A stretch of DNA of 64,000 nucleotides, from contig JBBHKE010002277.1 in the NCBI GenBank assembly GCA_037447655.1, positions 93,571-157,570 of the forward strand, given 5' to 3'. Below, piece after piece: positions 32,588 to 43,175 of this stretch (positions are counted from its first letter, which is position 1; every line of letters begins with the position of its first letter). The notes beneath the pieces are model-generated. The model saw only the letters and a program-made list of their open reading frames with translations. It made no database searches and was not told the origin of the DNA. Made by a program: the position numbers and the translations under genes. Source of the DNA: Zygnema cylindricum. Taxonomy: Eukaryota > Streptophyta > Zygnematophyceae > Zygnematales > Zygnemataceae.

Positions 32588-33958
32588 GGTCTATTTTAGA
32601 CCAAAGAACAACAACGCTGCCCCCGGAAACTCAAACTCGAACTTGTACTCAAGCAAAAAGAGTGGGAGAAAGAAAGATCCGAAAAGACGGATAGGCAGCA
32701 AGAGGGAAAACAAACAGAAGGGGGGGGGGGACAGAACACTGGTAACCAAGGGGAATTACCACCCAACTCCTCGATCTAAAACTACTAAATTGTCTTAATC
32801 ACAGTTGAGGCAAATAAAATTGCCAAAATTCGATGATGCTCAGATGTCCAAAAACTCAGGGGGAAATACACAACCAAAGGTTCCAAGTGTTTCGCGTGCG
32901 GCTTCCTACGACACCTGGAAAAACAATGCTTCCGCAAGAATGGGGTACCGAAAGAAATGATGCAATTCGCCTTGTTCACTGGAGAAGGAGAAACTGCGAT
33001 AAACACTCTCCCTCTTTTGCTCCTCTACCCATGGGGGCGTTGCTTTCAGCCCACGACTGAAACACCGGAGCCACCTCCAAACCCGCCAACACTCACACGA
33101 GAGAGGATATTTCAACAACAAAGTTAACAATTGGCCGCCATGGCATCCGAATTTGATGCTCTCAGTTTGAAAACCTCCACTCTGACTGCAGCACAGAAAC
33201 TCCTGCGACAAAAATAGGAATTATTGCAGATGCTTGCGGAGCTTGAAAAGCAGACCATAGCGGGTGGGGATGATGACAATGTAATGGGTTGGAATTTGGG
33301 ACCCCCTAAAGCTCACCATGCCCCATCCTTTTTATCCGGAGCCTGGAATGTGGGTGTAGGAGACAGTCGCAGATAGCTTTGTCCTTCCATCTCGGTGCAG
33401 AGAACAAACAGACAAAGAATAGCCCAAGGGGACCATAACCGAAAGGCCATTGGACCGTTATCTTTTACTCCCGGGGCAGTTATTCTGAACTAAGAGATAT
33501 GCCTCGAAATTAAACCTACACAACCACCGCTCTGGACCACCAAGAAACTTCTACTCAGCTTCAAAAATTACAAAGCGGGAAAAGAAAAAAGGCTTAAAAA
33601 ACAAACATTGGAAAATGAGAAAAGGAGCAACCAAGATTGGTTTGAAAGATACTTGGCAGAACACGTGGGAAACGATACACCACAGTCCCTGCCCGCATCA
33701 GATTCAGACGCGGAAAATAAGAAAGCTGGGGGGAGGAGCACGAGAAACTGAAAGAACAAGGTTCCCCCATTTCACCGCCTAATTATCAACCTCAATCCTC
33801 CAAACCTGCTATTATATTAGTGAGGCACCTGATGCCCTACTCCCTCACCCATGTCAAAACTCTAGCCTCGTCCCATAATTTGCCCAAAGATATCTTCATT
33901 CTGGCACTAGGAGAGGAGATCCACATGGGATATAGGAAAGGAACGCTTGCAAAACAAC
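32588..33958 (+). pseudogene. Ty3/gypsy gag, second part with second zinc knuckle
   Basis: Gag coding resumes with FRPKNNNAAPGNSNSN and a basic stretch (KKSGRKKDPKRRIGSKREN). A second CCHC knuckle CFACGFLRHLEKQC lies at about 32890-32931. Then come long Gln/Glu/Lys-rich segments broken by stops (ASEFDALSLKTSTLTAAQKL, KQTLENEKRSNQDWFERYL). A homopolymer of about ten Gs near 32722-32731 is a probable frameshift site. The last codons (GYRKGTLAKQLL) end at the insertion of element K. Confidence 0.6.
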
Positions 33959-35138
33959 TATTGAAATTCAAGTATTTTCTAGGTTTAGAGATTATAAAAT
34001 AAAAGGCAAAAATGAGACAGTGACAGCCTGCCTCTAACTCTTCTCTCAAGTCCCCATATTGTCGCAATCACTGAAGACTAAAGTTGGAGTTAGAGCCATG
34101 GCTACCTAGACTGCCCAAAGAGGACAGGAAGGCCAATTTTGATAGAGTTACAAAAGGTTTGACGGACCCAAGAATTGAACTTAGTACCAGTCGTCCGTCA
34201 AAGTAGCAGTTAGCTTTATCGTATAAGTCTAAGACCAGTGTTAACGTATATAGAGTTTGATAAATATTTATATAGTTACACGTGGACTAGTTCGTTTAAC
34301 AGGAAGGAGATATGTAATGCATAGATACAGTTTTAAATAGTACGGAGTACCGTTTTTTATATGAAACGGATACCGCGCATTTGTTTCGATCGCGAAACAA
34401 ATACCGCGCGTCTATTTTCAACGGATAGAAATATATCACGTTTTGATCGCACAGCCACTATAGGCGTCGCGATTGGGGAATGTGTACTTTTGGGGTTTTA
34501 CGGTCATCGCCACATCAAAAAACACGTGGCGTGTCAACATTGGATTACGACAACTCGAGAGATTACGGGAACAAATCCTGATATGACATGTGTCAACATT
34601 TCGGCAATGTAGTACGATGGTCGTACAGAAAGTACACCAACACCTTTACTTTTTTGTACGACACACTAATGTGATTGGTGCCGTACGTCAGTAGATAAAG
34701 TTTAGAGAGAGATAGGACTTCAAAAATTTAGTAGGTAGCCACCTCTCTCCGAGAGAGTTCCTGTACAAAAGTTCAACTTTGACCCTCCATAACTTAGTGC
34801 TGAGGGAGCAAATTCAAAGATTATTTTTGCTGCAGACTCAGCGGAGCCCATGCTACACATAGCTGTAGTCGATTAGAATTTTTGCCAGCCAGAGTGGTTG
34901 CATTTATTAGGGAAAGTCAAAGTTGGTGAATGTGTCCAAATTCTCATATTTGTACTTTGCATTCTGTGGGGGAACTAAGCACACAGAAAGTCTTCTTTCA
35001 CAGGGGTGAATTTATATTGGGATTTTGACTATCACATTGTTAGTGAGCTGGGTTTAAATTCACTTCAAGTCGTCACTATCTAGATAAGCTTCTTGTAAGT
35101 TGCCTACTTTGAGGACAATTGGAGGTCTTAGAGTTTTA
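33959..35138 (+). repeat. Element K 5' LTR
   Basis: It begins TATTGAAATTCAAG (TG changed to TA) and ends GGTCTTAGAGTTTTA. It contains the antisense tRNA-like region (34155-34235), an ACGT-core box near 34522, a GTAC cluster (34610-34690) and a degraded TATA-like region near 34765. It is less conserved at its ends than the 3' LTR. Confidence 0.86.
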
Positions 35139-36933
35139 AGTTATGGGCCCACCATCTAGGGTGCCTATGTTTGATTGATCATGCTTCACTTATTAGGAGT
35201 TTACGATTGAGGGATTGTTTTTCGAAAAGAACTTATGGGGAATTGTTTCAGGACAAGTGAGGTGTCCATCACCGAGCTTCGATGGAACTCACTATGGAGA
35301 TTAATATAGGGCTTCCCAGAAAACAAACCAGAGTTCAGAGGCAACGGAAGGTGAAGGGAAAATCATTTCCATGGAAAAAAAATTGGGGAGAAAGGAAAAG
35401 GAACACCTATGGTGATGGGAGCTAGACTCTCGGCTACGGTTCCACTTGTAGGGGTTATAACTAAAACTGAAGAAAATGACGGTAATATCTAGGAGTTTAA
35501 AAACACTGTAGCAAAACAACTCATATTTAGATATGTGTCTAAATTCGTAGCTATCATTCTTTTAAACCTAACCAAGTCTTCAGAAATCTAGGAAACACTG
35601 ATTCAGATTTATAAGAGTGAAACTATACAGAGGCACCAATTAGTAAAACAAGAAATAGAGGCCTATGTTTATCAAGGGGTAGCTTGATAGAGTTTTCCAA
35701 TGATGTTGCTACATAATATGTTGAGTTTGCTAGTGCAAGTTATGTAGAATCTGAGGTGAGAAAGATTAACACACTAATCATAAAACTTCCAGATGACTAC
35801 AAAGACATAATTTACCGTATGCAGGCAATGAATTGCTCCTCATGGACTTGGAGCATTACCATGGGGATGATTCTTGTGAGGGAAAGCACCTTAGAGCTTC
35901 GTAGGGGAAGTGATAAGGTGAATGCACTAACAGCTGGTGGTGACACGCGAAGGTGTGATAAGAGGAATAATGGTGATTGGCGGAAGCGTGATGAGAGGAA
36001 GAGAGACAAAAGTAAACCATACCAGAACTTTGGTGGAAAAAGAGGGAGAGGAAAAGAAAAGAGGGCTTTTAAAAGAGGGGTTTGCTTCTTTTATAAGGAT
36101 TCAGGTCACTATATGGAGAAATGCCCTTGTTTGGAAGAACTTAGAAGTAAAAAGTAGATGAGGAGGAACAAGGGGAAGAGGAGAAAGAGGATGAAGATAT
36201 TTTGGAGCTTCTCCGTATTGGTAGTATACGGAAGAGAGAAATGCATATAGAAATTCCACAAAAGCAACGGTGTACTTTTGACGGTATAAGGGAATTAAAG
36301 AGAGAGGAGAAACTTAAGGAAGTTCAAAATATTGAGGATAGTTTCATAGATATTTTGGAAACACAAAACTGGTCGGAAAGGGGAACTACGACGGATTCCA
36401 AGGATAGGGGAGAAGAGGAATATTAAATGAAAGGTTTATGGGAGGATAAATTTTTTTTGGGAATAAAAATAGAAAGTGATAGTGGAAAGAATTCCATTAG
36501 AGAGAGTGAGGAAAGTTCAAAAAATGGGGTAATTATCATGGATAAAAATATGAGTAAGGAAGATATATATCTTATGGGGAAATTAGTGGAGACTAGTGGT
36601 TTTTGGGAAAATTTGGGGGAGGGGTGGATTTGACATCACTCCTTGGTGTAATGTCGCTTATGAAGATGTGCCTGTAAAAGGGTTATCATCCGGGTATATG
36701 TTGCAGATTGGGGATGGGGCTGACTGTTGGAAAGGCAAAAGGGATAGTGGATTTTGCTTGGATGAAAAAGAGAGGAGGTGGATAAAATTGTTGCTCGATT
36801 AATGAAAAGTGGCATGCAAAATAAAATGTATGATCAACAAGATGAAATTATTTCGGATCATCTAATACACTTTCTTAAATATCAAGGTATTCGCTTAAAG
36901 CTTCATGAAGGAAAAAGGGGAAAGAAAAGAAAA

Positions 36934-36996
<63 letters not shown>

Positions 36997-37047
36997 TTGT
37001 TGTTTTCGATGGGAGTTGAAAAAAAGTAGACTAGAAAATAAGGGGAG
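35139..37047 (+). pseudogene. Element K Gag with miniature pol tail
   Basis: It follows the primer-site block AGTTATGGGCCCACCA (35139-35154). The Gag region is frame-broken until 35756-36157, which reads INTLIIKLPDDYKDIIYRMQ and KPYQNFGGKRGRGKEKR. The knuckle reads CFFYKDSGHYMEKC, with the second Cys lost. An acidic segment and IPQKQRCTFDGIRE lead into 36202-36426. A block similar to RT (MKGLWEDKFFLGIKIE, 36427) and an RNase H-like block (YMLQIGDGADCWKGKRDSGF, 36596-36802) follow. A TA dinucleotide repeat of about 56 bp (36937-36992) lies just before the polypurine tract. Confidence 0.8.
36937..36992. repeat. TA-dinucleotide microsatellite
   Basis: An uninterrupted (AT)n run of about 28 units lies inside the 3' end of the element K internal region. 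D, H and J have an A-rich but not TA-repeat sequence at this place, so it expanded in this copy. Confidence 0.95.
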
Positions 37048-38228
37048 TGTTGAAATTCAAGAATTTTCTAGGTCTAAAGATTGTAAAATAAAGGCAAAAA
37101 GGAGACAATGACTGCTTGCCTCTAACTCTTCTCTCAAGTCCCCACACTGGTCAGAGTCACTAAAGACTAGAGGAGGAGTTAGAACCATGGTTGCCTAGAT
37201 TGTCCAAAGAGGACAGGAAGGCCAATCTTGGTAGAGTTACAAAAGGTTTGACAAACCTAGGAATTGAACCTGGTACATGTCGTCCGTCAAAGTAGCAGTT
37301 AGCTTTATCCTATAAGTCTAGGACCAATGCTAAGGTATATGGAGTTTCATAAATATTAATATAGTTAAACGCGGACTAGTTTGTTTAACGGGAAGGAGAT
37401 ACGTAGTGCATAGATATAGTTTTAGATAGTACGGAGTACCGTTTTTTATATGAAATAGATACCACGCATTTGTTTCGACCGCGAAACAAATACCGCGCGT
37501 CTATTTTCAACGGATTGAAATATATCACGTTTTGATCGAACGGCCACGATAGGCGTCGCGATCGCGGAATGTGTACTTTTGGGGTTTTACAGTCATCGCC
37601 ACGTCAAGGGACACGTGGCGTGTCAACATTGGATTACGGCAACACCAGAGATTACGGGAACAAATCCGGATATGACATGTGTCGACATTTCGGTAATGTA
37701 GTACGATAGCCGTACAGAAAGTACACCGACACCTGTACTTTTTTGTACGACACAGTAATGTGATTGGTGCCGTACGTCAGTAGATAGAGTTAAGAGAGAG
37801 ATAGGACTTAGAAAATTTAGTAGGTAGCCGCCTTTCTCCGAAAGAGCTCTTGTACAAAAGGTCAACTTTGACCCTCTATAATTTACTACTCAGGGGAGCA
37901 AATTCTGAGATTTTTTTTGTTGCGCACTTAGGGGAGTCGAGTTTACACATGGGTGTAGTCGGTTAGAGTTTTTGCCTGTCAAGGTGGCTGCATTTATTAG
38001 GGAAAGTCAAAGTGGGTGAATGTGTCCAAATTCTCATATTCTAACTTTGCATTCTGTAGGGGAACTAAGCACACAGAAAGTCTTCTTTTACAAGGGTGAA
38101 TCTGTATTGGGATTCTGACTGTCATGGTGTCAGTCAGTTAGGTTTAAATCAACTTGAAGTCGGCACTATCTAGATAAGCTTCTTGTGAGTTGCCTACTAT
38201 AAGGACCAATTGAATTCTCAAATTTTCA
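37048..38228 (+). repeat. Element K 3' LTR
   Basis: The LTR starts TGTTGAAATTCAAG after AAATAAGGGGAG and ends AAATTTTCA. CACGTG lies near 37613, the GTAC cluster at 37700-37780 and the antisense tRNA-like region at 37245-37320. Confidence 0.88.
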
Positions 38229-38448
38229 ATAACCTAGTTTTGTCTTTTTGTCGGCCGATCCCAAAACCCATATGATGGATAGGGATTACAAGGCATTATC
38301 CGTGGCCCTCATCCTCAATCGGACCGGTAATTTCAAGCTCAATGGATACGAAAGCTACGAGGACGCAGTGGTCGATACCGGTGCGCTCCTGAATTTAATT
38401 ACAACACTTTCCTTACAGCAAATTCCCAAGGAATTACGGCTAGAAATC
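38229..38448 (+). pseudogene. Ty3/gypsy protease, N-terminal part
   Basis: Open stretch 38248-38454 reads KALSVALILNRTGNFKLNGY followed by AVVDTGALLNLITTLSLQQ. DTGA is the aspartic-protease active-site motif, and the hydrophobic VALI...VVDTGA...LI spacing fits retroviral-type proteases. It would process the polyprotein. The frame is cut at 38448 by a solo TRIM-like LTR and continues weakly after 38683. Confidence 0.72.
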
Positions 38449-38677
38449 TGTTAGATTTCCTAGAAATCCGGGATTCGGCATGTCCCACACTTTGGAAAAT
38501 TGAGCCGGCCAGGGTTCGAATCTGGGACCTTTCACTTCAGCTGCGAACGCACTACCACTGTGCAACCAGCTCGATGTTGAGACTGGCGGGTCCGTACCCA
38601 TTTATTACGGGCGGCTCGAGTATGGATATTTCCATATTCTACCCCGTATTGGACCGGCTTCACGTGCCAATCCAACA
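38449..38677 (-). repeat. Solo LTR of the TRIM-like element
   Basis: At 229 bp it is exactly the length of the LTR at 10938-11166. Read on the minus strand it starts TGTTGGATTGGCACG and ends GAAATCTAACA. It has no coding capacity. Most of its length is shared with the other copy, including a 71-nt tRNA-like segment. Confidence 0.85.
38502..38572 (-). ncRNA. tRNA-like segment within the TRIM solo LTR
   Basis: The 71-nt cloverleaf-like sequence has acceptor stem GAGCTGG with CCGGCTC (one G-T pair), D arm GCAC/GTGC, anticodon-like stem TTCGC/GTGAA with loop AGCTGAA, and a T arm with loop TTCGAAC. A- and B-box-like sequences (GCACAGTGGTAG and ATTCGAACCC) could act as an internal Pol III promoter. 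It is in sense with the LTR. It has no T at loop position 33, so it is not a canonical tRNA. Confidence 0.62.
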
Positions 38678-38682
38678 AAATC

Positions 38683-39269
38683 CTCCCGAGCGACATCTAC
38701 TTGAGTACAGTTAGCAGCGGGAGTGAGATAGTCCATTTAATAGTCCAAGCTATAGATATTGAATTCTTCGATGACGCAGGCCGATGAGTCCGAATCCAGC
38801 TCCCCTTCTAAGTGGTGCAAGGGAAGCAGTTTGAAATACTGCAAGGGATGGCCACATGGACCAGGCTTAATATGGAGTTATGTGTTTGGAAGGAATAGTT
38901 TACAGTACGAGACCTCGAAAAACCCGAAGGGACCCGGGTGGTGGTTCCCTTAGATTTATGGAATAGAGGGAAGACAAATGCCTTGTGTTCAGCTGTTACC
39001 CGGTTTATGCAACATCCTTTCTGATACAACCTTTTGTAAGCTCAACGGATATCGCTAAAGAGACATAGCAATTCACGATTTCCAAGCGGTGGGAAGAAGG
39101 ATATAAGGACCGATTATTCCAAATGAATGCACTTCGGCGAGAAGTGGATAGTACTTTTTTGGCTATATCACCGCACATAACATTTTCAATTCATGGGTCA
39201 CAATCTTTTAAGATCTTGTCTAGAAATTAGAAACTTAATTGACAAGTGGTGTCATCAACCGTTTTTTAT
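38683..39269 (+). pseudogene. Gypsy protease remnant and linker before the methyltransferase
   Basis: This coding-like but frame-broken stretch includes short readable blocks GTRVVVPLDLWNRGKTNAL and WEEGYKDRLFQMNALRREVD. I recognise no domain. Its position between DTGA and the methyltransferase motif I suggests the end of protease and an N-terminal extension of the methyltransferase, but that is inference. Confidence 0.45.
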
Positions 39270-40240
39270 TCTGCACTCTGGATTTTATCACTATTTTCTG
39301 GAATCAACACTGATTTAGAGGCAGTTTTTGAAGGCACGATACAAAGTGGAAGCTTATGCAGCTGTGGAAATATCACCCGGAGCACGAGCTGTTAGCGAAC
39401 ACCGCCTGCACCAACTTCACCATTTATATCCCCAACAACTTCTAGTGTGCGCAATCTCTAAAGCTCACTGAAGTCTTCCCCAGAATGTGGATAACATATT
39501 GACACCCCATTTAGCCGGTCTAGGAAGGGTAGATCTAGTGGTGGCGGGATGGCCTTGTTAAGGATACTACGTAGCAGGACAAGGAAAAGGGCATACAGAC
39601 ATAAGAAGTAGAAGATTCTTTCAGATGATCAAGTTTATTTCATGGATACAAAAGCTCCAAGACACACCAGTGGGGTAGGTTTAGGAAAATGTCCACCATA
39701 GGGATGATCGGCGACAACATGTTGCGGACATTTGGAGGCAAGTCACCCAGATATTAGAATCTCTATTGGTTTTCGATGCGGCACAGATGGGATCTCGGGC
39801 CCACAGAGTTAGGGCATATTGGACAAATCCATTCCTGCTTCTCTTCCTCAAGCAACTCCTGGAAAAAGAGATCCCAGACCCCCAAAATTTGTGCAGCAAA
39901 TTCTTGGAAAAGGACGGATGGCAACGCCCGAAACAAAAACCAATCATTCCCCCTTCTTCAAATGCAACAAGCCAGGATTTCCCCGCCGAGCCCTTCCGGC
40001 CTTTATCTCTTTCCCGCACAGTCACGTATATTGAAAAGGCGTAGCCGAAATGATCTTTGATATTACAGTGGGGACATAGACAACACCAACAATTGTAGAA
40101 AGAGCGCAAGCCATGGGATTCCATCCAGACACTACACCGACACTAGGTATATCAAACCTCCAAAGGTGCAGCCTCATAGGAAAAAGTGTGGACTTCAACG
40201 CAATAACATAGATTTTCAAGCATGCTCTTGCCTTCTCCAG
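39270..40240 (+). pseudogene. C5-cytosine DNA methyltransferase domain (DNMT3-like) in a gypsy element
   Basis: The motifs fall in the canonical C5-methyltransferase order. Motif I is LSLFSGINTDLEAVF (39285-39329, S-adenosylmethionine binding). The motif II region is AYAAVEISPGARAVSEHRL. Motif IV is VDLVVAGWPC (catalytic Cys codon 39556-39558), followed by TAA at 39559-39561 where Gln is expected in related enzymes. A block like RRFFQMIKFI follows, then motif VI ENV (39685-39693). The motif VIII-like block is AAQMGSRAHRVRAYWTN (39781-39831), close in form to the R-x-R-x-[FY]-W-x-N of DNMT3. The motif IX-X region is ERAQAMGFHPD then RCSLIGKSVDFNAIT (40179-40190 for GKSV, canonical GNSV). The roughly 320-codon length fits a whole catalytic domain. 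One frame shift after motif I, in-frame stops around motifs IV-VI and another shift before motif X disable it. It lies between protease and RT of the gypsy polyprotein. Confidence 0.8.
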
Positions 40241-41208
40241 TCTCTACTCCCCAAAGTTAAGAAATACTTACCTTCAAGCTCCTTAATTGTTGGCAACGCA
40301 AGCAACTGTGCAGCTTGAGGAGGGGAGGGAAAGGAGAAAATTTCAAATTCCACACCTGAGGGTTTCTCTAATTGGGGGGAGCGCCAGCTCAAAAAGAGAC
40401 AACTTACTGAAAGTTGTTAGTAGTAGAATCCTAGTCGGAAGCGAAAAGGTAGACCCACAGGTAGGATTGGATTTCGACATTACTGCTGGGGCAGACCTCC
40501 TTAAAGATGGGCAACGGTCGAGCTAGGGAAAATGGATTGGACCTTGGGTGGACAGTTAAATCCTCAGCAGAAGGCTTAACTACCAGAACTATTAGCAAGG
40601 AACAAGCAGGTATTCTTGTGGTAAGAAACAGATGTCAGAATCTACAAAGGAACTCGGTTCTAAATTAACCTCATAGACGAGACGGCAACTGTTTAGCAGA
40701 TCAGTACCCTCTCAGCTTCAAAGATAAGGAGTTTATAGCTGCTAAAGTCCAAACCTTGTTGGAAGCCGAATTCGTTCAAGAAAGTAGTGGACTCCATCGG
40801 TTCGCTTCCCCAACAGTTCTCCTTCTCAAGGAGGATGCGTCGAAAAAAATGGTGGATTTCCGCATGTGTGGGGATTACAGAATGCTGAACACTGCCACCA
40901 TCCCAAACCGGTATCCAATGCCAACCTCGGAAGAGATTTTCGACTCTTTTGCTGGTGCCACCATCTACTCCACTCTTGATATGAAGAATGGGTTTCACCA
41001 AATAGCTATGGAGCCGAAGCACCGGGAGAGGGCGACATTTTGGGCACGTTCCCGATTATACGAGTGGATATACATGCCCTTCGCGTTGAAGAATGCACCG
41101 GCAAAATTCCAACGGGCAATGGACGAAGCCCTCCAAGGAATTAATTGTGCTCAGTGCTACATCGATGATGTGACCATCTTCTTCAAGACCTTCGAAGAGT
41201 ACTAGGAG
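40241..41208 (+). pseudogene. Ty3/gypsy reverse transcriptase, N-terminal and catalytic part
   Basis: Typical gypsy RT follows the methyltransferase. 40241-40690 is a degenerate linker (DFDITAGADLL, then PLSFKDKEFIAAKVQ). 40756-41205 is open: LLEAEFVQESSGLHRFASPT, GDYRMLNTATIPNRYPMPT, FDSFAGATIYSTLDMKNGF, HQIAMEPKHRERATFW, MPFALKNAPAKFQRAMDEAL and CYIDDVTIFFKTFEEY. The YIDD catalytic box is at 41158-41169. It is cut at 41208 by a solo LTR; the next codons after it continue the fragment. Confidence 0.92.
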
Positions 41209-42276
41209 CATGTTGAAACTCTGAGACCTCCATAAGTTCTCAGAGTGGACATCTTCGAAGAAGCCTCTTTGATAACCGTGACCCTTTTGTGTTTCAGCAA
41301 GAACAACTGCCACCCTGGTAGACAAAAACACTGACCAGCTTCACCCTTGTGAAGGCATGACACCCCTGAGTCAATAGCAAAAAGATTCTCTGAATTTGCT
41401 CCCCCGAGCAGTAAGTAATGGAGGGTCAATGTTGACCTTTTGTACAAAAGCTCTTTGGGAGAGAGGGTCCTATCTCCTAATTTTTCTAAGTCCTATCTCT
41501 CTCACAGACTCTTTCTACTGATGTACGGAGCCAATCAGATTACTCCTCCGTACATAAAAGTACAGATGCCGGTGTACTTTCTGTACGAACATTGTACGAC
41601 ATGGCCAAAATGTCAACACGTGGTATATCCGGATTCGCTCCCTTAATCCTCGGAGATGCCGTGATCCAATGTCAGTCCGCCACGTGTCATCCGATGTGGC
41701 GATGATCAAAAACCGCCGGAATTCTCTTCCGTGATCTTGGCGTTTTATTTTGGCCGTCCGATTAAATTCATATTTAATCGTAGCCGTAATAATTACATGC
41801 GCGGTATTCGTTTCGCTAAAGAAATAAATGCGCGGTATTTGTTTCTTATCTGTATCGTAATCCGTACTTTTACATTACTGGATCTATGTCTCCCGTAAAA
41901 CTATTTCAGTTAAATGAATAATCCTACGTATTAATGTTTAATTAATTATCAAACCCTACACTACGTAACATTATCTCTAGACTTAACGATTAAAGCTACC
42001 GGCTGCTGACTGTTTACCGGCCGGCAGGTTCCAGGATCAAATCCTGGAGTTGTCACATATAATTTTAGTAAATAAACCCCTACTAATATTTATTTCCCGT
42101 AAGCCTATGGATAGCCTAGGTAGCCATGGCTCTAGTTTCCTCTCCAACTTCTTATTGACTGCGACAAGTTTGAGAGTTTGGAGAGAGAAGTTAGAGTTAG
42201 ACTGCCTCGGCTTCTTTCTATATTTCTATTCAAACCTGGAAAATACTTTAAAAAGACCATTAATTTCTACACATGT
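41209..42276 (-). other. Target-site duplication CATGT around a solo copia LTR
   Basis: CATGT at 41209-41213 and 42272-42276 lies exactly outside the LTR and repeats gypsy RT coding bases. This duplication was used to fix the LTR ends of the whole lineage. Confidence 0.92.
41214..42271 (-). repeat. Solo copia LTR in the gypsy RT
   Basis: At 1058 bp it reads, on the minus strand, TGTAGAAATTAATGG at the start and CTCAGAGTTTCA at the end. It contains the tRNA-like segment (41985-42056, plus reading), ACGT boxes near 41690, GTAC palindromes (41550-41600) and its own LTR-encoded Gag start near the end. No internal region is present, so it is a recombination remnant. Confidence 0.93.
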
Positions 42277-43175
42277 CTAGATTGTCCTCCGAGCATTTCA
42301 AGCAGCTGGTTTGAAGTGTCACCCTGGTAAAGGTATTTTCAGTGTGCATAAAATTATTTACCTTGGACATGAAGTGACCCCTTGAACAGTGGGCCCCTAT
42401 ATGGTCAAGGTGGCCGCCCTTGAGGCCCTTCCTCCACCTCAAGACATTTCGGCCCTCCGCACCTTTCTCGGCCTTGCCAACTACTATCGGAAGTTTATTC
42501 CCAAGATCAGCAGTCACTCACAACCTCTCAATGAGTTACTACGGAAGGACCAAGAATGGCACTGGGCCGACGAGCATCACATTGCCTTCTATTTTTTGAA
42601 GGACGCACTTAAGCAACACTCCGTGCTCTGGATGCCCGATCACCAAAAACCTTTTCTCCTTTACACTGATTGGAGCAAGTTTGGATTGGGGGCAATTTTG
42701 GCTCAAGTAGACGACGCCGAAGGTGAGTGTGCAGTGGCCTAAGCTAGCGGGAGCAATTACCGAGCGGAAGGGAATTACACCTGTTACTATGGGGAGCTCC
42801 TTGCAACTGTTTGGGCAATTCAGCATTTCCGGCCATACTTATACGGTATCCAGTTCACACTCATTACAGATCCTCAACCTCTGAAATGCATCATGGAAAA
42901 CAGTTAATTAAACGGCAAACTCGCCAGATGGATTCTAATTTTGCATGAATACGATTTTTGTATCATGGATCGGGAAGGTGAAATTCACAAAAATGTCGAC
43001 AGACTCAGCCTCAATTCCGACCCCTCCACTTTGGATTCTACCGGGGCGCGGCACGATGAGGATCCGAAAATCAATTTGGGACTTATACGAGCCTCCTCCC
43101 CTTTTATATAGCTTCCTCAAGCTAGGGGGGAAATGTCCACTTTTGCGGTAGACGTGGAGGGACATGCACCAATAG
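42277..43175 (+). pseudogene. Ty3/gypsy RT thumb and RNase H, 3' truncated
   Basis: After the solo LTR the frame is broken until 42389-42742: VAALEALPPPQDISALRTFLG, LANYYRKFIPKISSHSQPLN, LKDALKQHSVLWMPDHQKPF, LLYTDWSKFGLGAILAQVDD. The last block carries the RNase H catalytic Asp (YTD). Further blocks are YYGELLATVWAIQHFRPYLYG, KLARWILILHEYDFCIMDRE and GEIHKNVDRLSLN. It ends at about 43175, where copia element B begins. Integrase is absent, so the gypsy element is truncated. Confidence 0.92.

Larger units (their letters stand above)
33959..38228 (+). mobile_element. Non-autonomous gag-bearing LTR retrotransposon K
   Basis: This complete 4270-bp copy has a 5' LTR at 33959-35138, internal region 35139-37047 and 3' LTR at 37048-38228. 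LTR lengths are 1180 and 1181 bp. The flanking 5-mers are ACAAC and ATAAC, a near-match target duplication. It has the same internal layout as D, H and J. It interrupts the gypsy element between gag and protease. Confidence 0.88.
38444..38682 (+). other. Target-site duplication AAATC around the TRIM solo LTR
   Basis: AAATC at 38444-38448 and 38678-38682 flanks the solo LTR exactly. Confidence 0.85.

Noticed and set aside
39270-40240. Plant DRM-type methyltransferase or a host gene inserted in the gypsy element
   Set aside because: Motif I precedes motif IV and VIII, so the order is not the rearranged DRM type. No introns, promoter or insertion boundary separate it from protease and RT.
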